The notes beneath the pieces are model-generated. The model was not told where the DNA came from. It did no database searches and saw only the letters and a program-made list of their open reading frames with translations. From positions 94,780,141-94,844,140 of the forward strand of contig JAHLJT010002630.1 in assembly GCA_031308135.1 (NCBI GenBank): a stretch of 64,000 nt of DNA, in the 5' to 3' direction. Position numbers and translations under genes: made by a program. How positions within the stretch are numbered: position 1 is the stretch's first letter; each line of letters starts with the position of its first letter. The stretch is from Acheta domesticus. Lineage: Eukaryota > Arthropoda > Insecta > Orthoptera > Gryllidae. Below are positions 57,336 through 64,000 of the stretch, in pieces.

Positions 57336-58920
57336 TGTGTTGGAGGGTTCAAGATGTAGACTGGGTTGCGGGATGGTTGAGCCCGAGAAAGGAAACCAAA
57401 AGTAGAAAGTGGGCACGCAGAATATAATTTGAAGTCGTTTCTAATAACGTTCTGTCTATTGTATGGGTATCAATGACAGAATTCACCCGGAAGGTCAAGC
57501 TGTAAACTCCGAATGTAATGAGGTGATTTAAATAGTTTATGGTCACGATTCGTCGAGACCGCTCCAATACCGAGAACAAGATACTTGGTCTCTGGATGTA
57601 TTTGCCCCGGCTTGAAATGCGAAAAGTGGTCGCTGTAAGTTGGCAAAGAAAACCCTCGCTCCCCTCGAATATTCTGCACATTCAGCGGTCTTACTCACTG
57701 CGAGTTCTGATTTTCCAAATTGATGATGGTGACGAAAGGAGGTCAACACATCATATAGAGCATTCAAAAAGTTAGGCCGCGTCTTTTACACAATTTCCAC
57801 AACAAAATAACTACAGAAAATGCTGTAATTAAAAAAAATAGATGTGATTTGATTCCAATGGTATCATTTTGAAAAGAAACGACAATAAAAACATCTGATC
57901 ATTTGCGATTTTTCATTTTCACATTAGATCCCGGACGGAAGTGTCCATTATGAAGCAGTGTCTAAGATAAGGTAAGCAGGTCAATGTGACGCCCTGTTGC
58001 CTATCATAGCACCCGCTGAAATCATCCTATCATTTCTTACTCGATAGATATTTAATATTAGTGTATTTTTTGAAGTTTGGGGGTATTTTTATCCTCCATA
58101 AATCACTATATTTTCTTACCACGCTACAGAGAAATCTTTTCTGTATTTCTTGTTGAATATTGTCCATTACATTTCACACTATGCAGATCTTTCGTTGCTT
58201 TCTTTCAATTATTATTGTGAAGTTAATACCTTAATCACAGGGGCCAATGTTACTTATTTCTGGCGAAGTTTACCTTCTTAAAGTTGTTACAGGTTAAAGC
58301 ATCTGTTACATCAATCACGGTTACTCCAATACACTGCACTCGCTGTTACTAAAATTTATAACAAATTATGGGAATTCTGATGCGGTATTGTAGACGTAAT
58401 TATATGAAGAAATAATGGATGTCATCTCCGTGAAATTAATATTATTATATATAAGTTGGTGGAGATAAATTCCATTTTTTCTTCATTTATAACTAGGCTT
58501 CATCTGTTGTAATTCCTCTTTAAGTTTCCTTAGTATATACTCATTGTGCAATTCGTCTTGAGCTATTAAGGAATTAAGCAATTAAGAGATGTGATGAGCA
58601 ATTAATTGCCCCTGACAACTGGGCCCCTTCGGGTGGATCATGCACAGCGTAGCTTTCTATACAGTGGTCCCGAGTTCACTTCTCGGCTGGCGCAAAATTA
58701 AGCCACAGCTTTCGATCACAGATCGTCTCAGTTTCTATACCAGTGTGACGAAATAAAGGACGAATAAACAAAAGTGAAGTATGCTCGACACGGTTAAGGG
58801 AATATGTCATGCTCGCTACAAGTCTCCTATGCGAGGATAATAAATAAAAGCATGGCCCAGGCCTGGGAACACCGCTTAGCTTGCAAAAGTCGGATTAATC
58901 CGTCCTTACAATGCCGTAAA
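57336..58920. other. Unassigned DNA, possible SINE relic near 58640
   Basis: 58635-58715 holds GTGGTCCCGAGTTCACTTC, a weak box-B-like word, followed by GATCACAGATCGTCTCAG. It is too diverged to call. No gene is recognised in the remainder. Confidence 0.35.
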
Positions 58921-59367
58921 CAGTAGAACCCGTTAGTCCGAACCCCACAAAATCCGAAGAAAATTCAGGGCGGAGGAAAAATAAATAATATAAATAAAAT
59001 GCGTATTAAGTGAAGAGTAGAAAGAAGAAAATAGGAGTGTAAGAAAGGATTTATAATTGCTGTACAACTGAATTACTAATTATTTAAACACATTCTCAAA
59101 ATGAAACATTCATTGCACTGGTAACTACGGTGAATATCACATGTTTATATAGCAATAATTTTCACACAGAGGAAAATGCAAAAGCAATCCTCTTTTGCCG
59201 TAAGGAACTGAATCTGTTTGATGACGCGATCGCTAGGCTACGTTGTAATGTGTCTGGCAATCCTAAGATGATTTGTATACACACGAAACATTTTTTCGGA
59301 TAATCCGACACTTCCGAATCCGAAGGGATCATACCCCCTATTAGTTCGGAATACCTGGGTTTTACTG
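58921..59367. mobile_element. pogo/Tigger-like MITE
   Basis: Left end CAGTAGAACCCGTTAGTCCG; the right end reversed is CAGTAAAACCCAGGTATTCC, with CGAAC/CGGAATCGG-type words inside and TTCGGATAATCCG near 59297. TA follows the right end; the left flank is AA. 447 bp, no transposase. Confidence 0.75.
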
Positions 59368-59389
59368 TACATAATAAGTAGACATCGGA

Positions 59390-59850
59390 ATTTTAGGCAC
59401 AAAAAAGTGATGATTTAGGCACCTAAACTAGGTTACAAAATTACGAAATTAGGCACTAATAGGCATGAGAATTGACGTTTTAGGCTCTTAACATAGGTTA
59501 CAAAATGATGGTATTGCTGCGGCGGTAAGCCTCAACCTGTCAACTGCGGAGCTGCACCAGGAATGATGCGAGCTGATCGGAAACGAGCGTGAAACATCGT
59601 TTTTATGTGGACTTGCAGGGCTCCTTGAGTTCGGGGTTTTGGGTAAGAGATTTGGTGCGTTCTCGATTGCGTATTCGATCACATAATATTTGCACTTCGG
59701 GAAATTCGGGAAAGGTATTTGCGTTTCCTTAAAAACGAATTTCAAAAATTAGCATTTAAAATATGATCGTTCTTCAAAATCACTTGTTTTAGGCAAAAAT
59801 GTTAAAATAGGCATCAACCGCCCTTTTAGGACATTTTAGGCACTATTAGA
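59390..59850. repeat. Element with TTAGGCA-rich ends
   Basis: TTTTAGGCAC, ATTAGGCAC, TAATAGGCAT and similar words cluster at 59393-59490 and again at 59790-59850, around a GC-richer centre. It is probably a non-autonomous DNA element. No inverted ends were defined. Confidence 0.45.
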
Positions 59851-59920
59851 CGGCTTTCAGTAGATCTATTTTCTCACGATTCGTAAACATCTGCAATTAT
59901 TTTCCTAAACATCCTCTAGG

Positions 59921-60105
59921 GTCGACCCTGTGGCCGAAATCGCAAAGGAATTAGTGTCGTAGTGATCTTGGACCGTGGGGTCGCGGGTTCGACTTTTCAC
60001 CCCCTATATCGTTTCATCTTCATACCATAACGTTATATCCAATAGTGGTCGATAATGAGTAATGACCTAATAGTTGATGCGACCTTAAATAACACACACA
60101 CAAAA
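59921..60105 (+). mobile_element. SINE family 1, near full length
   Basis: Head CTGTGGCCGAAATCGCAAAG (box A), GGGGTCGCGGGTTCGACTT (box B), then CACCCCCTATATCGTTTC, CATAACGTTATATCCAATAG, TGGTCGATAATGAGTAATGA and TTGATGCGACCTTAAATAA, then a CA-rich tail. Confidence 0.85.
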
Positions 60106-60223
60106 ACAACTGTCTATTTGGTCAAAAAGTGTGAAAACTGTATATGACGTATGGGGGAGAAGATTATTTGCGCACGTTTTCTTAAGTACTCCACAGTTTG
60201 CACATTGAACTGAATTGAATTGA

Positions 60224-60566
60224 TGCCTTATTTTACGTGGCAAGACTCAGGCCATGAGGCCCGCTCTTCCGTCTGACCACGCACATTTCGCTACACTCCT
60301 TTCACCAACTAGAGGAGAAAGAAGGTATTATCCCGGGCGACGAAACAAGCGATTTGAATTTAGCTCAGAGGCGTCATTTAGGCTTGAGGATCTTTCACAT
60401 GCAAGTAAATCTACTAACCTGGGACAGCCGGCTTTACTTCCCCCCGAAGGAAGGCGCACGAAGGATCTTTTTGCCCTTTAAAATCCACGGCTTAGATCGG
60501 GTTTGAACTCGCAAACTTGGGTACAGCAGTCCGTTACGCTAACCGCTACACCATCGCGAACCGCAC
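60224..60566 (-). mobile_element. SINE family 4, copy 2
   Basis: Matches 49766-50100 along its length. The minus-strand head is clear: GCGATGGTGTAGCGGTTAGC (box A) and GCGAGTTCAAACCCGATC (box B). Confidence 0.9.
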
Positions 60567-60599
60567 ATTTGTCCTAAAATCCCAGGTCTAATAACAAGC

Positions 60600-60890
60600 G
60601 CGCAAGGAAGCCTGCTTTGCCGGGCGCAGCCCGCACTGCATCCTCCACGGGAGGCGGGCCGGGGCCGGGTTCGGCCACGCGCCGTTTTCCTCCCCTCCCC
60701 CCTCCTGTCACCGCCCGCGCGCTGCGGGCGGCCGCGACCTGCGCGCCGGCGCCGCCGGTGACCCAGTGGCGGGCGGCGGCGGCGAGATCAATAGCGCGGC
60801 GGAGCGAGCGGCGAAGAGGGCGGAGAGCGCCCGCGCCCGCGCCCCGCCACCCGCCCTCGCGTCGCACCCGCTGCCATCGCGGATGCGTCA
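60600..60890. promoter_or_regulatory. CpG island
   Basis: Dense in CpG and open on both strands over about 100 codons each. It ends abruptly at the tandem array. A promoter is possible; no exon was found. Confidence 0.3.
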
Positions 60891-60894
60891 TCAA

Positions 60895-61710
60895 TGCCTA
60901 TGTTTTGAAAACATCATGGATTTAGCATCGATGTTTTGGGTTCGAGGATTTTACTGAGGCATGTGATATTGACGTCCATGTTTTGAAAAACATCATGGAT
61001 TTATCATTTATGTTTTTACTAGGCATGCGACATGATATCCATGTTTTGATAACGGAATTTATCGTGGATGTTTTGTGTTCGATGTTTTGACTAGGCATGC
61101 GACATCGATCACCATCATTTATAACATCGTGAATTTATCATTGATGTTTTGTGTTCGATGTTATTACTAGACATGTGACATCGCCGGTCCAGGTTTCGAA
61201 AACATCATGAATCGATGTTTTTACTAGGTATGTGACATCGACGTCCATGATTTGATAACATCATGAATTTATCATCGATGTTTTTACTAGGCATGTGACA
61301 TCGACGTCCAATGATTTGATAACATCATAAATTTATCATCGATATTTTGTGTTCGATGTTTTTTACTAGGGATGCGACATCCATGACCATGTTTGAAAAC
61401 ATCTGTGGATTGATCATCGCTGTTTTATGTCCGATGTTTAGTGTTTTGTGTTCGACTAGCTAGGTGACAGCGATGTCCATGTTTTGAAAACATCGTTAGT
61501 TTATAAAACGATCTATTGATTTACTATCGATATTTGATGCATGTTTTTACTCTGGATGCGACATCGTTGTCGATATTGTGAAAATATTTTTTTTTAATTA
61601 TTCATGGATTTATCACAGATTTTGTGAAGGCGAAGCCTTTTAACAACGATGTTTTGTGTTCGATGTTTTTACTAGGGATGCGACATCGACGTCGATGTTT
61701 TCAAACGATC
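60895..61710. repeat. ~60-95 bp tandem array with palindromic TGTTTTGAAAACA core
   Basis: About ten diverged units contain, in order, GACATCGACGTCCATG, TTTTGAAAACATCATG, ATTTATCATCGATGTTTT and GTGTTCGATG, TTTTTACTAGGCATG. Unit lengths vary by loss of the middle block. GATGTTTTGAAAACATC is a near-perfect palindrome within each unit. Satellite-like; not coding. Confidence 0.85.
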
Positions 61711-62877
61711 TTCCGCCCGGAATCCAATTTGAAAAGAAAAATTGCAAATGATGTTTTGATTTTTGTTTGGCAGTTTAGGTTCGAATGCAAGATGTACGAG
61801 TTAAATGAAAGGACAATAAAATGCCATATAAAAATGAACATTAAAGATTTCAAAATATTATTGAATTTTAGATTATTAGAATTCCTTTGATTACATCATG
61901 TGAAATCTATTAAATTAATTTTATTGTAATGAATCACTATCACAACAACGTCCTTTCTGGCAAGGTCGAAGTATTTTTAGGCCTTGAGGTGACTGCTCAT
62001 TACACCACTACGGAGCTTGTTCAGCAACATCTTAACGAAGCGAGATGAATCGATTATTCCGTGGCTCCTCCTCATGGAAACAATCTTAATTAATGGCGCC
62101 GTGAAATCAGGAAGTGTGAAAATGGGGAGAGGGGAGTTAAATGACATCCGAGGATAACGAGGTTAAAATAGGATGCACGCCAATAGTTTCACTGCCATCG
62201 AGAATAAGGGAGATACAGAATACAATGGTGATTTTTATACAAACCGTGTTTATTACATTTCAAAGAAAGGATCGCACGATCTGCTGATCGAATAGTTCAA
62301 GATCGACGAAAATTTGTAAACGGTAATTAGCGTACCAATATCATGTAGTATTTGAAACTGTTGATAAATATCTATAATTCTATTTTGACACAGACTTTCC
62401 AAATTAATTAGAATACATTTCATGATTTTGTGATATTAAGAAACCACTTCAAAATTACTTATTTCACCATTAGAGTCTAAAAATTCTGTTCATCTTGTTT
62501 TAAACTAAAAGTGAATGGTTGTTGTAAATGAAACACAAGAAAATTGAAAATATGACAAGTTGCAATGTGTATTGAACGTTAGGCCACGTCAGGCTCACAC
62601 CACCGACACAAGACAGAAGAAAGTTCCACAACCTAGAGTGCAATCCAGTGACCGGTAAAGTACATGTTACGCTAACTGTACAAACATTTGTGCGTGTGCT
62701 AAACACGATAAGCGCGCTATCTATTAACATCAATTAAGAGGTGGTTATTAATCTCAAGGTTAAAAGCAACTTTGTTTAGAGCTGATAATAGTAGAATCGT
62801 GTACTGGTGGCGACATCAGACAGAGAAAGAGAGAACCTATAGCCAGTAACAAGAGAAACAAAGTTATACGAAGTATG
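61711..62877. other. Unassigned AT-rich DNA
   Basis: No gene or repeat is recognised. The stretch from 62760 may be the 5' part of the LINE that follows. Confidence 0.45.
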
Positions 62878-63815
62878 ATGGCGCCCCCCAAAAAAACGAG
62901 AAAAGTAGTGACAAATCCAAAGACACCGACAAACTAAATGAAATCATGAAAAAACTTGACACACTGATTAGCAGCGTGGTAAACTTAACTTTAACAAACC
63001 CAAACTCTACATAAAAAAATTGATGAGTTAAATGAATTTAAAAAAGAAATGTTAAGAAAACACCAAGAATGGACCAAAGAAAGAGAAACTCTAATTCTCA
63101 GAATTCAGAGTCTGGAAAACTAAGACGAAGCAAGAGAAAAAAAAGAACGGCGCAACAACTTCACAGTGAGAGGCCTAAAAACTAACGAATAAAACCTACG
63201 AATCACAGTAGAAGATTTTCTTAAAACGAAACTACAAGTTGATGATCCAATAAATGAAGTTTACACGATTGGTAAACCAAACAGTGACTTAATATTGGTG
63301 AAAATGTGCGATGCCAAGGGTAAAGATAAAGTTACGAAGAACAAAGCAAGGTTGAAGGATACTCAATTCTACATCAACAGTGATCGAACCCTTCACCAGA
63401 GAGAAGCGCCGCGAGAAATTCACAGAATCGCAAAGAAGAGAAGCAAAAAGAAAATACAGTCACCCTGGGCTTCAACAAAATCAAAATAAACGACATTCCG
63501 TACATCTGGAAAGAAGGAAGAGGGCTCCAAAGCTTTCAAACGCGCGAAGAGATCAACAGCTTTGCCAACATCGATGACCAACGTCGACGCCAAAACAGAC
63601 ATAACAACAAGCCATATGACAGCTTTCGAACGCGTGAGAAAGTAACAGCTCCGACAGAGACAGTGATCAACGCCGTCACCAGTGCAGCCAACACAAATAA
63701 CCAAATTGAACCAACAAATGCATCCCACGAATTAAACATAGACACAAATGCAATAGAAAATTTCTCAAACTCAAATCTAAAACGTAAATATCTCATACAT
63801 TACAAATACTTGTGT
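62878..63815 (+). pseudogene. LINE ORF1 (L1/CR1-type RNA-binding protein), broken
   Basis: ATG at 62878 starts MAPPKKTRKVV, a basic nuclear-signal-like stretch, and soon meets stops. A second frame from about 63008 gives a heptad-like coil (KIDELNEFKKEMLRKHQEW), then RRNNFTVRGLKTNE and DFLKTKLQVDDPINEVYTIG, the RNA-binding fold of L1-type ORF1 proteins, interrupted by TAA near 63121 and 63190. After a further frame change near 63460, GFNKIKINDIPYIWKEGRGL gives the C-terminal domain signature. Stops and at least two frameshifts make it non-functional. The family assignment is from domain pattern only. Confidence 0.7.
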
Positions 63816-64000
63816 TAAATTTGTCTTTTGGAATACACATGGTATAAGAAAGTTTTATAATTTACCTGTTGATGATCTAGAAAGCTACATCACATGTTGC
63901 GATATTATTAGTTAAGTGAAACATGGTCTACTGCAGAAACTCTCACTTTGTCACCACATTAAAATAAAATGTGTATTAAATAAAAAGGTTTGGATTATCC
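63816..64000 (+). pseudogene. LINE ORF2 start, apurinic-type endonuclease, cut by window end
   Basis: VFWNTHGIRKFYNLPVDDLE then CCDII in one frame and LSETWSTAETL in the next, after a one-base shift near 63911, form the beginning of an exonuclease-endonuclease-phosphatase domain (the ETW motif carries a catalytic Glu). The reverse transcriptase would lie beyond 64000. It follows ORF1 directly, as expected for a bicistronic LINE. Confidence 0.7.

Overview
This 64 kb window is eukaryotic nuclear DNA, most likely from an insect. I see no operons, ribosome-binding sites or dense coding. I do see relics of R4/Dong, I/Jockey and L1/CR1-like LINEs, piggyBac, PIF/Harbinger, hAT and pogo/Tc1 elements, several tRNA-derived SINE families, minisatellites and GC-rich islands in an AT-rich background. 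A SINE in two copies (49766 and 60224) has a tail of a kind I associate with cockroaches, termites and orthopterans, so a polyneopteran insect is my guess; this is weak. No intact, confidently identifiable host protein gene was found.

Layout. 1-8 kb: mostly unassignable AT-rich DNA, a 130-bp higher-order tandem array (4.4-5.0 kb), a LINE 3'-end-like repeat (6.9-7.3 kb) and a GC-rich island. 8.3-10.5 kb: a SINE, then a decayed array of pyrimidine-rich units that look like splice-site cassettes. 16.4-17.7 kb: the strongest CpG island, with a 27-bp tandem repeat. 18.6-19.5 kb: a SINE and a hAT-type MITE. 19.66-23.59 kb: an element with PIF/Harbinger-type inverted ends and a TTA duplication; on the minus strand it holds exon-like coding blocks of an unrecognised gene, so it may be a gene-capturing transposon. 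26.5 kb: a perfect 15-bp minisatellite. 28.98-31.54 kb: an internally deleted piggyBac-like element with TTAA at both ends, the last exon-like part of a transposase, and a nested TA-flanked MITE carrying two tRNA-like cassettes. 33.4-34.1, 37.5-37.9, 50.9-51.25 and 52.2-52.9 kb: G-rich decayed arrays. 38.38-38.81 kb: a 5'-truncated LINE with a clean 9-bp duplication, whose 3' tail is shared by two SINE families here. 43.5-48.5 kb: a frameshifted R4/Dong-like retrotransposon set in a (TAA)n tract, followed by a second truncated copy in its own TAA tail. 54.07-55.07 kb: a 1000-N assembly gap. 55-61 kb: foldbacks, a pogo-like MITE, SINEs, a GC island and an ~80-bp tandem array. 62.9-64 kb: a broken LINE, ORF1 then the start of ORF2, running off the window.

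How parts relate. The SINEs probably used the machinery of LINEs like the one at 38.38 kb, because they share its tail. The R4/Dong-like element both targets TAA repeats and makes new ones at its 3' end. The DNA elements are non-autonomous and have no complete transposase here.
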